Part shown: one piece after another, positions 43,956 through 54,473 of the stretch
How the letters are laid out: each line of letters begins with the position of its first letter
Position numbering within the stretch: position 1 is the first letter of the stretch
DNA from: UBA6627 sp965248675
GTDB lineage: Bacteria; Chloroflexota; Dehalococcoidia; UBA2979
Direction: 5' to 3'
Length of the DNA: 64,000 nt
Assembly (NCBI GenBank): GCA_965248675.1
Contig: CBDFJZ010000008.1
Location: 62,001 to 126,000 of the forward strand
Made by a program: the position numbers and the translations under genes
Notes under the pieces: generated by a model
What the model was told of the DNA's origin: nothing
Seen by the model: the letters and a program-made list of their open reading frames with translations, nothing else
Databases searched by the model: none

Positions 43956-45169
43956 ATGGCGAAAATCAAGGTTCAGAATCCCGTCGTCGAACTCGACGGC
44001 GACGAGATGACGAGGATCATCTGGGGCTTCATTCGCGAACGCCTGATCCTCCCCTACCTGGATATCGACCTCGAGTACTACGACCTTGGCATCGAATCCC
44101 GCGACGCAACCGACGACCAGATCACCATCGACTCGGCCGAGGCGATCAAGCGCCACGGCGTCGGCGTGAAGTGCGCCACCATCACCCCGGACGAGGCTCG
44201 CGTCGAGGAGTTCAACCTCAAACAGATGTGGCGCTCCCCGAACGGCACGATCCGCAACATCCTCGGCGGCACCGTCTTCCGTGAGCCGATCATCGCCTCG
44301 AACATCCCCAAAATCGTCCCCAACTGGGAACAGCCGATCATCATCGGTCGGCACGCGCACGGCGATCAGTACCGCGCGACCGACTTCCTCGTGCCGGGCG
44401 CGGGCAAGCTCACGATGCGCTTCGAGCCAAAGGGCGGCGGGGACCCCGTCGAGTACGAGGTGATGCAGTTCGAAGACGCCGGCATCGCGATGGGGATGTA
44501 CAACCTCGATGAGTCGATCCGCGGCTTCGCACGCTCCTCCTTTCACTACGCGCTGCAGCAGAACTTCCCGGCCTACCTCTCCACGAAAAACATGATCCTC
44601 AAGGCCTACGACGGCCGCTTCATGGACCTCTTCCAGGAGGTCTACGACGCCGAGTTCAAGACCCGGTTCGAGGCCGCCGGCCTCTGGTACGTGCACCGGC
44701 TGATCGATGACATGGTCGCCCAGGCCCTGAAGGGCAGCGGTGGCATCGTCTGGGCCTGCAAGAACTACGACGGCGACGTTCAGTCGGACATCGTCGCCCA
44801 GGGCTTCGGCTCGCTCGGCCTGATGAGCTCCGTGCTCATGACCCCGGACGGACAGACCGTCGAGGCCGAAGCCGCCCACGGCACCGTCACCCGCCACTAC
44901 CGGCAGCACCAGCAGGGCCTGGAGACGTCGACGAACCGATCGCCTCGATCTTCGCCTGGACGCGAGGCCTCGCCCACCGCGCGAAGCTCGACGATCACGA
45001 CGACCTCGCCGGCTTCGCGACCACCGTCGAGCAGGTCTGCGTCAAGACCGTCGAGGACGGCTTCATGACCAAGGATCTCGCGATCCTCGTCGGTCCGGAT
45101 CAGGAGTGGCAGACCACCAACGAGTTCCTCGCGAAGCTCGACGAGGGCCTCCAGGCGCGCATGAACTAG
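43956..45169 (+). pseudogene. icd: Isocitrate dehydrogenase (NADP), one-base deletion near 3' end
   Basis: IDH1-type enzyme of about 404 residues. The start MAKIKVQNPVVELDGDEMTRIIW is family-typical (start ATG 43956). Substrate-site Ser/Arg residues are in SPNGTIRNILGGTVFREPI and the NADP site is near AAHGTVTRHYRQHQ. After ETSTN (near 44938) the frame slips: the next conserved block NPIASIFAWTRGLAHRAK is encoded in another frame through to TAG 45167-45169. One missing C (AACCGATC for AACCCGATC) restores it. It oxidises isocitrate to 2-oxoglutarate. As a normally essential gene with one clean break, an assembly error is likely. Confidence 0.85.
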
Positions 45170-45241
45170 CGCCTGCGGGCCGAACAACTCACAGCCTCCG
45201 CCGCGCATCGCGAGGAGCTGCACGAAGGGAAACGGATCACC

Positions 45242-46174
45242 GTGCGCAAGAAGGTGACGATTGTCGGCGCCGGAAACACCGGCGCGGCGACGGCTCAGGT
45301 GCTCAGCGCCCACGGAGACGCCGACGTCCTGCTCTTCGACATCGTCGAGGGCCTCCCACAGGGCCGCGCGCTCGATATCGCTCAGGGCTCCGCCTGGATC
45401 GACTTCAGCAGCGCGGTGCGCGGCACGAACGACTGGGCTGACACCGCTCGCTCGGACGTCGTGGTCGTGACGTCCGGGGTACCCCGCAAGCCGGGCATGA
45501 CCCGCGAAGACCTGCTCGGCACGAATGCGGGCATCGTCCGCTCCGTCGTCGCGAGCGCCGTCGAGCAGTCGCCTGACACAACCTTCGTGATCCTCGCGAA
45601 CCCCATGGACGCGATGTGCCACGTCGCCCTCGAGGCCAGCGGGTTCGACAGCAACCGCATCGTCGGGCAGGGCGGCCTGCTCGACACCGGGCGCTACCGC
45701 GCGTTCATCTCGATGGAGAGCGGAGCCTCGGTCCGCGACGTCAGCGCCTGGGTGCTCGGCGGTCATACCGAGGCGACCATGGTCCCGATCGTCTCCAACG
45801 CGACCGTGGGCGGCGTCCCCCTCGAGAAGCTCATGCCCGCCGACACGATCGGGGCCATCGTCGAGCGCACGAAGCGCGGCGGCGCGGAGATCGTCGACCT
45901 GATCAAGACCGGCAGCTCCGTCTTCGCCCCGGCCGCGGCGCTCGTCGATATGATCGAGGCGATCCTCCTCGATGAGCACCGGATCGTCCCCGCCTGCGCC
46001 CTGCTCCACGGCGAGTACGGGATCACCGACGCCTACGTCGGCGTGCCGCTCCGCCTTGCTGCCAGCGGCATCCAGCAGGTCTACGAGATCGGCCTCGCCG
46101 GCGACGAGCTCGAGGCGATCCAGGCCGCGGGCGACGCCGTCAAGGAGCTCGTCGAGGCGACCCCGAGCGCCTGA
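45242..46174 (+). CDS. mdh: Malate dehydrogenase, LDH-like type
   Basis: 310 residues from GTG 45242. N-terminal Rossmann loop VGAGNTGAATAQVL, Asp of the adenosine-binding strand (LLFDIVEGLPQGRALDI). The substrate and proton-relay region reads GVPRKPGMTREDLL (Arg residues for malate, as against lactate) and the catalytic His is at VLGGHTEATMVP. NAD-dependent malate/oxaloacetate interconversion. It follows icd by 72 bp and precedes fumC by 58 bp: a TCA cluster on one strand. Confidence 0.95.
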   Translation: MRKKVTIVGAGNTGAATAQVLSAHGDADVLLFDIVEGLPQGRALDIAQGSAWIDFSSAVRGTNDWADTARSDVVVVTSGVPRKPGMTREDLLGTNAGIVRSVVASAVEQSPDTTFVILANPMDAMCHVALEASGFDSNRIVGQGGLLDTGRYRAFISMESGASVRDVSAWVLGGHTEATMVPIVSNATVGGVPLEKLMPADTIGAIVERTKRGGAEIVDLIKTGSSVFAPAAALVDMIEAILLDEHRIVPACALLHGEYGITDAYVGVPLRLAASGIQQVYEIGLAGDELEAIQAAGDAVKELVEATPSA

Positions 46175-46232
46175 GCGAGCGCATACTCGTTCCAGACAGC
46201 ATCACGCCAGACAGCATCACGGAGGTACCGCG

Positions 46233-47669
46233 ATGACGGACGTCGCTGCACGCGCCCCAACCCCCGCTGGTCAGACCCCTGCTGGTCAGACCCGCACCGA
46301 ATCCGACAGCATGGGCGACATCGAGGTGCCCGCCGACCGCTACTGGGGCGCCCAGACCCAGCGCTCGCTGGAGAACTTCAAGATCGGCACCGAGCGCATG
46401 CCGCGCCCGCTGATCCGCGGCTTCGGCATCGTCAAGCACGCCAGCGCGCAGGTTAACGAGGATCTGGGCATGCTCGAGGCGAATCTCGGATCCGCCATTC
46501 GTGACGCGGCCGAAGAGGTCATCTCGGGCGCCCTCGACGACCATTTCCCGCTAGTGGTCTGGCAGACTGGCTCAGGCACCCAGACCAACATGAACACCAA
46601 CGAGGTCATCTCGAACCGCGCGATCGAAGCCCTCGGCGGCGAGCGCGGGTCGAAGGATCCCGTGCACCCCAACGACCACGTGAACATGTCGCAGTCCTCG
46701 AACGACACGTTCCCCGGCGCGATGAGCGCGTCCACGGTCGAACAGGTGGTACACGAGCTGCTGCCCGCCCTGGCGACATTGCGCGACGCGCTGAGGGCGA
46801 AGTCCGAGCAGCTCGACGCGATCGTGAAGATCGGCCGCACCCACCTGATGGATGCCGTGCCGCTCACGCTGGGCCAGGAGTTCTCCGGCTACGTGCAGCA
46901 GCTCGACAACGGCATCGCGCGCGTCGAGGGCGTGCTGCCGCGATTGTACGAGCTCGCCCTCGGCGGAACCGCCGTCGGCACCGGCCTCAACTCGCACCCG
47001 GAGTTCGCCGAGCGGATCGCAAGGGCGATCGCCGACTACACCGGGCTCCCCTTCGTCACCGCGCCGAACAAGTTCGAGTCGCTCGCCGCCCATGACGCCC
47101 AGGTCGAGCTGGCCGGTCAGCTCAAGGTCGTGGCCACCTCGTTGATGAAGATCGCCAACGACATCCGGATGCTCGGCTCCGGCCCTCGCGCCGGCCTCGG
47201 GGAGCTGATCCTGCCGGCGAACGAGCCGGGCTCCTCGATCATGCCGGGCAAGGTGAACCCCACCCAGTCCGAGGCGGTGACCATGGTTTGCGCGCAGGTG
47301 ATCGGCAACGACGTCGCCGTCACTGTCGGCGGCGCGACCGGCCACTTCGAGCTGAACGTCTTCAAGCCAGTGATCGCCTACAACAACCTGCAGTCGATCC
47401 GCCTGCTGGCCGACGCCTCGCGCTCCTTCACCGACAACTGCGTCGTCGGCATCGAGGCGAACGAGGGCCGCATCCGCGAGCTGATGGAGTCCTCGCTGAT
47501 GCTCGTGACCGCCCTCAACCCGCACATCGGCTACGACAACGCGGCGAAAATCGCCAAGAAGGCCTACGACGAGAACTCGACGCTCCGCGAAGCCGGCGCC
47601 GCCCTCGGTCTGATGACCGACGAGCAGTTCGCGGAGTGGATCAAGCCCGAAGAGATGACGAAGCCGTGA
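46233..47669 (+). CDS. fumC: Fumarate hydratase, class II
   Basis: 478 residues from ATG 46233 with GGAGG 7 nt upstream. Class II fumarase/aspartase fold: VWQTGSGTQTNMNTNEVISNRA, shown by its TGSGTQTNMN core; the active-site SS loop GSSIMPGKVNPTQSE; HPNDHVNMSQSSNDTFP region. An unusual 20-residue N-terminal extension is rich in PAGQT repeats, from a short internal duplication. It hydrates fumarate to malate. Just upstream, CCAGACAGCATCACG is duplicated in tandem (46189-46220 region). Confidence 0.95.
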   Translation: MTDVAARAPTPAGQTPAGQTRTESDSMGDIEVPADRYWGAQTQRSLENFKIGTERMPRPLIRGFGIVKHASAQVNEDLGMLEANLGSAIRDAAEEVISGALDDHFPLVVWQTGSGTQTNMNTNEVISNRAIEALGGERGSKDPVHPNDHVNMSQSSNDTFPGAMSASTVEQVVHELLPALATLRDALRAKSEQLDAIVKIGRTHLMDAVPLTLGQEFSGYVQQLDNGIARVEGVLPRLYELALGGTAVGTGLNSHPEFAERIARAIADYTGLPFVTAPNKFESLAAHDAQVELAGQLKVVATSLMKIANDIRMLGSGPRAGLGELILPANEPGSSIMPGKVNPTQSEAVTMVCAQVIGNDVAVTVGGATGHFELNVFKPVIAYNNLQSIRLLADASRSFTDNCVVGIEANEGRIRELMESSLMLVTALNPHIGYDNAAKIAKKAYDENSTLREAGAALGLMTDEQFAEWIKPEEMTKP

Positions 47670-47708
47670 CAGGTGCCGAGTGGACGGTGGTCGACTAGCA
47701 GATTGGGA

Positions 47709-47795
47709 GATTAATCGATTACTCGACCAGTTCGGTAGATTAATCATGTGGACTGTGCGATAGTTCGATTAATCTACCAGATCAGGAGATTAATC
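47709..47795. promoter_or_regulatory. Array of four GATTAATC palindromes in front of fic
   Basis: GATTAATC at 47709, 47738, 47767 and 47788 (spacings 29, 29 and 21 bp). The outer two copies share GGAGATTAATCGA; the middle two form the arms of an inverted repeat (GGTAGATTAATC ... GATTAATCTACC). The last copy overlaps the AGGAG ribosome-binding site of the Fic gene. This is an AT-rich island in GC-rich DNA and looks like a cooperative repressor site, possibly autoregulatory. Confidence 0.7.
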
Positions 47796-47799
47796 GACC

Positions 47800-48915
47800 A
47801 TGCCGCTGACGCTCAGCTACGAGCTCTCCGACGAGTGCAAAGAAGACCTGAACGCGATCGATGCAGAGCGGTACGCGGTGCGCGCCCTGATTCCTGGCGG
47901 GCTCGAGGACTACTTCGCGAGGCAGGCGCGGATCTTCTCGACTCGGGGATCGACCGCGATCGAGGGCAACGAGGTGGAAGAGGGGCAGACGGCGTCGATC
48001 GTCGAAGGGACGCTGGCACCCAGCGACCAGCAGGAGCTGGAGGTCTACAACCTGGCTCAGGCGTACGACCTCGCCTACCAGCTCACCGAAGACCGCTCGA
48101 TGGTGGTCGACGGCGGGACCATTCGCTCGCTGAACTCTGTGCTGCAGAAGGGCGCAACGGAGCCCGGAGCCGTGTCACGTGGGACGTACCGACGTCCCGG
48201 AGGGCCAGAGGTGGCGATCCGCGCCGATCGAGGGCGCGGGGCGGTGCTGTATCAACCCCCTCGGGCGGATGAGGTCACCAGGCTGATGGTGGGGTACGTC
48301 GAGGACGTGCAGCGGTGGCGCCGGGACGAGCCGGGGCCGGTGGCGGCGGCGCTGACGCACTTCGCGTTCGTCGCCATCCATCCGTTCGAGAACGGGAACG
48401 GACGGACCGCCCGGCTGCTGGCGGACATGGTGCTAGACCTGACGGGGTGGTCGGTGGAGCGGATGCTCTCGGTGAGTTCGGCGATCCACGCGTCTGGAGA
48501 GGGGTACTTCGACGCCCTTCGCGCGACGCAGGGACCGGCGTTCCGCGAGACGGTGGATGCGAGCCGGTTCATCGAATACCACACACGGCAGTTGCGGCGC
48601 GCGATCGACCAGCTGCAGCAATCGGTGGTCTGGCTCGTCCGTACCGCGGAGGAGATCAGCGATACGCGCGGTACGGATCAGGCCGTGGTGTTGCTCTCCT
48701 GGTATCTTTTGAACCTGGGCCCGATCACCTCATCAGCGTACGCGAAGCTGATCGGAACCTCGCAGAGCACGGCAGTGGAGAAACTCGGAGCCCAGGTTGA
48801 GATCGGCTTCCTGACCCGACTCGGAGCGGGACGCTCGACGCGCTATACCCTGACGTCGGACGTCAGCGCGCGCGTGGCCCAGCGGGTCCGCGAGGAGCCT
48901 TCGTTGTACCGCTAG
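47800..48915 (+). CDS. Fic-domain protein (AMPylator type) with inhibitory helix and C-terminal HTH
   Basis: 371 residues from ATG 47800. The Fic catalytic loop HPFENGNGRTAR is complete (residues 194-205), so AMP transfer to a protein hydroxyl is expected. The inhibitory motif S-x-x-x-E-G is in cis near the N-terminus (STAIEGN, residues 51-57), marking a class II enzyme self-inhibited by Glu55. The C-terminal 80 residues read as a winged-helix region (GPITSSAYAKLIGTSQSTAVEKLGAQVEIGFLTRLG, the SQSTAVEKL part being the recognition-helix style). With the GATTAATC array upstream it may repress its own gene. No separate antitoxin gene is adjacent. Confidence 0.9.
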   Translation: MPLTLSYELSDECKEDLNAIDAERYAVRALIPGGLEDYFARQARIFSTRGSTAIEGNEVEEGQTASIVEGTLAPSDQQELEVYNLAQAYDLAYQLTEDRSMVVDGGTIRSLNSVLQKGATEPGAVSRGTYRRPGGPEVAIRADRGRGAVLYQPPRADEVTRLMVGYVEDVQRWRRDEPGPVAAALTHFAFVAIHPFENGNGRTARLLADMVLDLTGWSVERMLSVSSAIHASGEGYFDALRATQGPAFRETVDASRFIEYHTRQLRRAIDQLQQSVVWLVRTAEEISDTRGTDQAVVLLSWYLLNLGPITSSAYAKLIGTSQSTAVEKLGAQVEIGFLTRLGAGRSTRYTLTSDVSARVAQRVREEPSLYR

Positions 48916-49498
48916 CTCTTGCCGAGCAACCTCCGTCCGAGGGCACGCAGCGGATCGTAGTGGGCGTCCACGCGGCGCTCCTTGAGCGGGATGATCGCGT
49001 TGTCGGTGGTGTGGATGCCCTCCGGGCAGACGTCGGTGCAGCACTTCGTGATGTTGCAGTACTCGAGGCCGAAGCTGTGCTTGACGGTGGCGCCCTTCGG
49101 GTTCGTGTCCAGCGGGTGCATCGCGACCGCGGCGAGGCGCACGAAGAACCAAGGCCCCGCGAGGGCGTCCATGTTCTCGGGGTGATCGCGGATCACGTGG
49201 CAGCCGTCCTGGTAGATGAAGCACTCGATGCACTTCCGGGACTCCTGCCCGCGGTCGACGTCGATCTGAGCCATCCGGTGCGTGCCGTCGGACTCGTGCT
49301 CCTTGAGCTTGATCTCGGGGATCGCCTTCGCGATCTCGTCGTTCCAGAGCTGCAGTGCATGCAGCGCATGGACCCGCGATCTGGTGATTGACGTGTCCTG
49401 GGCGACCCGTTCACCTCGGCGCTGCATGACCCGCACTTCCCGGCCTTGCAGTTCCAGCGCACCGCGAGGTCCCGGCGTCGCCGTCCCTGCACGGTCAA
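48912..49498 (-). pseudogene. sdhB: Succinate dehydrogenase iron-sulfur subunit, N-terminally truncated and frameshifted
   Basis: The [2Fe-2S] cysteine loop is present (VRWNCKAGKCGSC, frame starting about 49498), and in another frame the [4Fe-4S]/[3Fe-4S] domain (KCIECFIYQDGCHVIRD; CNITKCCTDVCPEGIHTTDNAIIPLKER). The roughly 50-residue N-terminal part of the ferredoxin domain is gone. The segment after NG, which should carry the last [2Fe-2S] cysteine, is shortened and out of frame. Only 10 bp separate it from the NUDIX stop codon, so a deletion joined them. Neither sdhA nor sdhC is present. Not functional as it stands. Confidence 0.8.
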
Positions 49499-49508
49499 GC
49501 GACCGCTC

Positions 49509-50090
49509 TTAGGGTTGATCGGAGCGATGCAGCCGGAGCAAGGTCATCGCCGCGATCGTCTTCGCGTCGCTGATCTCGCCGCTCGCGATCGCCGCCTCGA
49601 CCTCGGCTTCGGTCATCCGCTCCGGCGCGCCGATGTACTCATCGTCGTCCTGCGGCAGCGGCGACTGCTCGAGCTCGGTCGCGAGGTAGAACTCCATGTA
49701 CTCGCCGAACACGCCGGGCGCCATCCACGCCCCACCCAGGTGCACCAGCGAGCCCGCGGCGTAGCCCGTTTCCTCGCGCACCTCGCGCGCCGCCGTCACC
49801 TCCGGCGGCTCGCCAGGTTCGCGCGTGCCCGCTGGAATCTCGAGCAGCGGCTTGCCGGCAGGATGCCGGTACTGACGCACGAGCAGCCAGCGCCCCTCCT
49901 CGTCGATCACGATCATGGACACGGCGCCGGGGTGCCGGACGACCAATCGCTCGGCCTCGTGCCCGTCACGGAAGCGGATCGTGTCCCGATCGAGCCGGAT
50001 GATCTTGTGCTCGAAGATCACCTCAGACGAGGCGACTTCGGGGATCTCGGGCTCGTCCGACTCCGTCACACTCGGATCAGTCGAGGTCAA
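49509..50090 (-). CDS. NUDIX hydrolase, ADP-ribose pyrophosphatase type
   Basis: 193 residues. The Nudix box is exact (G-TREPG-E-PPEVTAA-REVREETGY; G-x5-E-x7-R-E-U-x-E-E-x-G-U). The N-terminal domain-swapping beta part (SSEVIFEHKIIRLDRDTIRF) and the proline/glycine after the box (GAWMAPGVFGEYM) fit ADP-ribose and nucleoside diphosphate sugar hydrolases. It hydrolyses a NDP-linked moiety. It overlaps the downstream-facing GNAT gene by 14 bp, so the two are one transcript. Confidence 0.93.
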   Translation of the reverse strand: MTSTDPSVTESDEPEIPEVASSEVIFEHKIIRLDRDTIRFRDGHEAERLVVRHPGAVSMIVIDEEGRWLLVRQYRHPAGKPLLEIPAGTREPGEPPEVTAAREVREETGYAAGSLVHLGGAWMAPGVFGEYMEFYLATELEQSPLPQDDDEYIGAPERMTEAEVEAAIASGEISDAKTIAAMTLLRLHRSDQP

Positions 50091-50565
50091 AGGTCAGCGC
50101 GATCTCGTCGCAGCCGGGGAACTTCGGACAGCGGTAGCACTCGTTCCAGACTTTGCGCGGCAGGTTCATCACGTCCGCCTGCTGCCAGCCGAGTCGCTCG
50201 AAGAAGCCGGGGCGGTAGCTGAGCGCAAAGAGCCGTTGCATGCCGAGCCGCCGCCCTTCCTCGACACAGGCTGCAACGAGGGAGCTCCCATGGCCGCGCG
50301 ACTGGATCTCGGGATCGACTGCCAGCGACTTCAGCTCCGCCATGTCGGCCCACATAATATGCAGCGCCGCGCAGGCGATCACCTCGTCGCCTTCGCGGAT
50401 CACGAAGAAGTCGCGCAGGTTCTCGTAGGTCTCGGCGAGCGTGCGCGGCAGCATCTGCCCTTCGGCGGCCCAGTAGTTCACCAGCTTGTGGATGCCGGCA
50501 GCGTCTTGCACTGTCGCCGGCACAACGGCCGCCGGCGCCTGCGCCGCAGGAGTTTCGCTCGTCAT
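50077..50565 (-). CDS. GNAT acetyltransferase, ArgA-like (stand-alone NAGS type)
   Basis: 162 residues. The GNAT acetyl-CoA loop is QSRGHGSSLV (motif A) following the beta-strand LKSLAVDP. The start resembles short ArgA/NAT proteins (VQDAAGIHKLVNYWAAEGQMLPRTLAETYENLRDF) and the end holds a conserved pair of cysteines (ECYRCPKFPGC). Short forms like this often act as N-acetylglutamate synthases in bacteria that lack ArgJ function; here that is an inference. First gene of the NUDIX transcript. Confidence 0.85.
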   Translation of the reverse strand: MTSETPAAQAPAAVVPATVQDAAGIHKLVNYWAAEGQMLPRTLAETYENLRDFFVIREGDEVIACAALHIMWADMAELKSLAVDPEIQSRGHGSSLVAACVEEGRRLGMQRLFALSYRPGFFERLGWQQADVMNLPRKVWNECYRCPKFPGCDEIALTFDLD

Positions 50566-50632
50566 CGAGACAGCATAGACCGAGGCACGCCCGCGATCAG
50601 GCGCGAAGCGTCATGAGCGCCCCGAGGGGCCC

Positions 50633-51514
50633 TTACGCCTCGGGTTGCTCGAGCACGTGATCGGAACGCAGCCAGCCGAGCCGCTGCGCGAGGTTGGCGT
50701 AGAACTGGTTCGGGCCGCCGAGGCGGACGAAATCGACCGGCCGATCGCCATGTGTGATCGAGACCGTCGATCCGGCGTCGAGCGAGCGCTCGCGCAGGCC
50801 GTCGACGGTCAACACCGCCTCGTAGCCGCGCTCGACGTAGAGGCTGATCTCGCAGGCCGGCGGGAGCACGAGCGCGTTGGCGCGGGTGAGGTGGGGCGCG
50901 ACCGGCACGAGGACCATCTCGTCCGATTCCGGCGGCAGGATCGGCCCGTTGACCGACAGCGAGTAACCGGTGGAGCCCGTCGCCGTGGCGACGATCACGG
51001 CGTCGGCTCGGTACTCAGCGAGCAGCACCCCATCGACGCGCGCGCCGACCGAGATCGTGCGGCCCAGGCTCGACCGCCCAATCACGACGTCATTGAGCGC
51101 GTAGTTCGGGTCTTCGCCGTTCACCTGCGCGCGGACCGTCGAGCGCCGTTCGAGCCGTCCCGCGCCATCGAGCACGAGCGCCAGCGCCGCCGATGCCTCC
51201 TCGCCCGTCACTTCGCTGAGGAACCCGAGACGGCCCATTCGCACCCCGAACACAGGCGTGCCGGTCGCCGCCGCATGCTCCGAGGCGTGCAGGACGGTCC
51301 CGTCGCCGCCGACGCAGACGAGCAAGTCGGACTCCTCCAGGTGGCGCCGAAAGTCGTCGGCCGGCCCTTCGCTCGGATCGGGGAGCGAGCCGAGCCAGGC
51401 GTGACGATCGATCGCCTCGGCCTGCGCCGCCAGTGCGCCGGAGAGATCGCCCGCGCCGCTGACCGCCGGGTTGAAGCAGAAGGCGATCCGCCGCGGCGAG
51501 GCGACTCCGGTCAC
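50633..51514 (-). CDS. nadK: NAD kinase
   Basis: 293 residues from GTG 51514; the start overlaps the tlyA stop (GTGA). The catalytic GGDGT motif is at LLVCVGGDGTVLHA, then FGVRMGRLGFLSEV, the NAD-binding NYALNDVVIGR and ATGSTGYSLSVNGPI. It phosphorylates NAD to NADP with ATP or polyphosphate. The order tlyA-nadK is common in Gram-positive and related bacteria, where recN often follows; here it does not. Confidence 0.95.
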   Translation of the reverse strand: MTGVASPRRIAFCFNPAVSGAGDLSGALAAQAEAIDRHAWLGSLPDPSEGPADDFRRHLEESDLLVCVGGDGTVLHASEHAAATGTPVFGVRMGRLGFLSEVTGEEASAALALVLDGAGRLERRSTVRAQVNGEDPNYALNDVVIGRSSLGRTISVGARVDGVLLAEYRADAVIVATATGSTGYSLSVNGPILPPESDEMVLVPVAPHLTRANALVLPPACEISLYVERGYEAVLTVDGLRERSLDAGSTVSITHGDRPVDFVRLGGPNQFYANLAQRLGWLRSDHVLEQPEA

Positions 51515-52308
51515 GAAGCGCCAGCCTCGGCCAGGCGGAACCAGAGGAAGAACTCGCGGTTGCCGGCGGGGCCCAGCAGCGGCGATCGCACCACCCCGCG
51601 GACGCGGAACCCGTGGTCGAGCGCCCACGACGCCAGGCGCGCGACGACACGTGCGTGCTCGTCCGAGGCGCGCACCACGCCGCCGCGTTCCACGTCGCGA
51701 CGCTCCGCCTCGAACTGCGGCTTGACGAGGGCCAGCACGTCTGCGGCGGGACGCAGCGAGCGGGCGATCGCGGGCAAGACGGCCGTCAGCGAGATGAACG
51801 ACACGTCGATCGCTGCCAGGTCGGCGGGCACCTCGAGTGGCTCGAGATCGCGCGCGTTGGTGCGTTCGAGCACGGTCACGCGCACGTCGTTCCGCAGGCT
51901 CGGGACGATCTCTCCATAGGCGACATCGACCGCGACGACGTGTGCCGCGCCCCGCTGCAGCAGGCAGTCCGTGAATCCACCCGTCGCTGCGCCGATATCG
52001 AGGCAGCGCCGGCCCTCGACCGGAAGGTCGGTCCGCTGGAGGGCGTGCGCGAGCTTGTCGCCGCCTCGGCTGACGAACGCCGCGCCCTGCTTCAGCGCGA
52101 GCTCGCTGTCCGAGGCGATCGGCGCGGCCGCACGCAGCGCGACCTGACCGTCGACGAGCACGGCGCGGGCCAGGATCAGCGCACGAGCGCGATCACGGTC
52201 AACGGCGAGACCGCGGTCGACAAGCAGATCGTCGAGACGGCGCTTCGCGGCGCCGCGCTGCCTCGGTCGGAGGGCGGGCACAGGCGGAGTATCCGTGGAC
52301 GCCGTCAT
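51511..52308 (-). CDS. tlyA: TlyA-family rRNA 2'-O-methyltransferase
   Basis: 265 residues from ATG 52308; the frame extends upstream to 52380 but begins well at MTASTD. An N-terminal S4 RNA-binding domain (KRRLDDLLVDRGLAVDRDRARALILARAVLVDG) precedes an FtsJ-like methyltransferase domain. The SAM loop is CLDIGAATGGFTDCLLQRGA and the catalytic Lys/Asp/Lys/Glu candidates are in VSRGGDKL, AAIDVSFISL, VKPQFEAER and the tail. It methylates ribose in 16S and/or 23S rRNA. Coupled to nadK by overlap. Confidence 0.93.
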   Translation of the reverse strand: MTASTDTPPVPALRPRQRGAAKRRLDDLLVDRGLAVDRDRARALILARAVLVDGQVALRAAAPIASDSELALKQGAAFVSRGGDKLAHALQRTDLPVEGRRCLDIGAATGGFTDCLLQRGAAHVVAVDVAYGEIVPSLRNDVRVTVLERTNARDLEPLEVPADLAAIDVSFISLTAVLPAIARSLRPAADVLALVKPQFEAERRDVERGGVVRASDEHARVVARLASWALDHGFRVRGVVRSPLLGPAGNREFFLWFRLAEAGAS

Positions 52309-52429
52309 CCAGGGTCGCCTCGCGATCTCGCTCACCCGAAGAGGGCGTTGAGCCACCCGACCGGAGGCGGCACGAATCAAGGCGCGAGGATGTTACCGGG
52401 TTCGGCGTATCCGAGCTGGCCGGATGGCG

Positions 52430-53755
<1,326 letters not shown>

Positions 53756-53794
53756 CGATCCTCCGGTCCGCTTCCGTCAGGCGATCCCGAGTCG

Positions 53795-54433
53795 TTACTC
53801 GGGCTTCGCCAGCACTTCGTCGATCAGGCCGTACGCGTGCGCCTCATCCGCCGACATGTAGAAGTCTCGGTCCGTGTCGCGCTCGATGCGCTCCATCGGC
53901 TGGTCGGTCGAGTCGGCGAGAATCTGGCGAATCTTCTGGTTGTTGCGCATCAGTTCCTGGGCCTGGATCTGGACGTCGGTCGCCTGGCCGGATCCGCCAC
54001 CCAGCGCCTGGTGCATGTGCACTGTCGCGTTCGGCAACGCGAACCGCTTGCCCTTCGCTCCGGCCGCGAGCAGCACCGTCCCCATCGAGGCGGTGACGCC
54101 GACGGCGATCGTCGAGACTTCCGAGCGAATGAGGTTCATGGTGTCGAACATTGCGAGGCCCGCGTACACCATTCCACCGGGGGAGTGAATGTACATCGAG
54201 ATGTCGCGATCCGGGTCCTCCCGATCCAGGTACAGCAGCTGCGCCACGATGCTGTTCGCCACCTGATCATCGATCCCCGTTCCCAGGAAGACGATCCGCT
54301 CCTTGAGCAGTAGCGAATAGATATCGTAGGCCCGCTCACCGCGCGCGCTCGTCTCTACGACCATCGGCACGATGTTCTCTGGCTTGAGGAAGCCCGGTGA
54401 GAAGTCCTCCGGGCGCGGCGCGCTGTACGTCAT
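53795..54433 (-). CDS. clpP: ATP-dependent Clp protease proteolytic subunit ClpP
   Basis: 212 residues from ATG 54433 (GGAAGG upstream; the open frame continues to 54640). Catalytic Ser in VGVTASMGTVLLAAG (Gly in place of the usual Ala after SM), catalytic His in VHMHQALGG, and Asp in the ERDTDRDFYMSADEA region. The family start NIVPMVVETSARGERAYDIYSLLLKERIVFLG is seen. It assembles as a double heptamer with ClpX. Gene order tig-clpP-clpX is the classic one. Confidence 0.97.
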   Translation of the reverse strand: MTYSAPRPEDFSPGFLKPENIVPMVVETSARGERAYDIYSLLLKERIVFLGTGIDDQVANSIVAQLLYLDREDPDRDISMYIHSPGGMVYAGLAMFDTMNLIRSEVSTIAVGVTASMGTVLLAAGAKGKRFALPNATVHMHQALGGGSGQATDVQIQAQELMRNNQKIRQILADSTDQPMERIERDTDRDFYMSADEAHAYGLIDEVLAKPE

Positions 54434-54473
54434 GATCGAGTCAGACCTTCCCAGTGTGCTGATCGTCGGTCGA

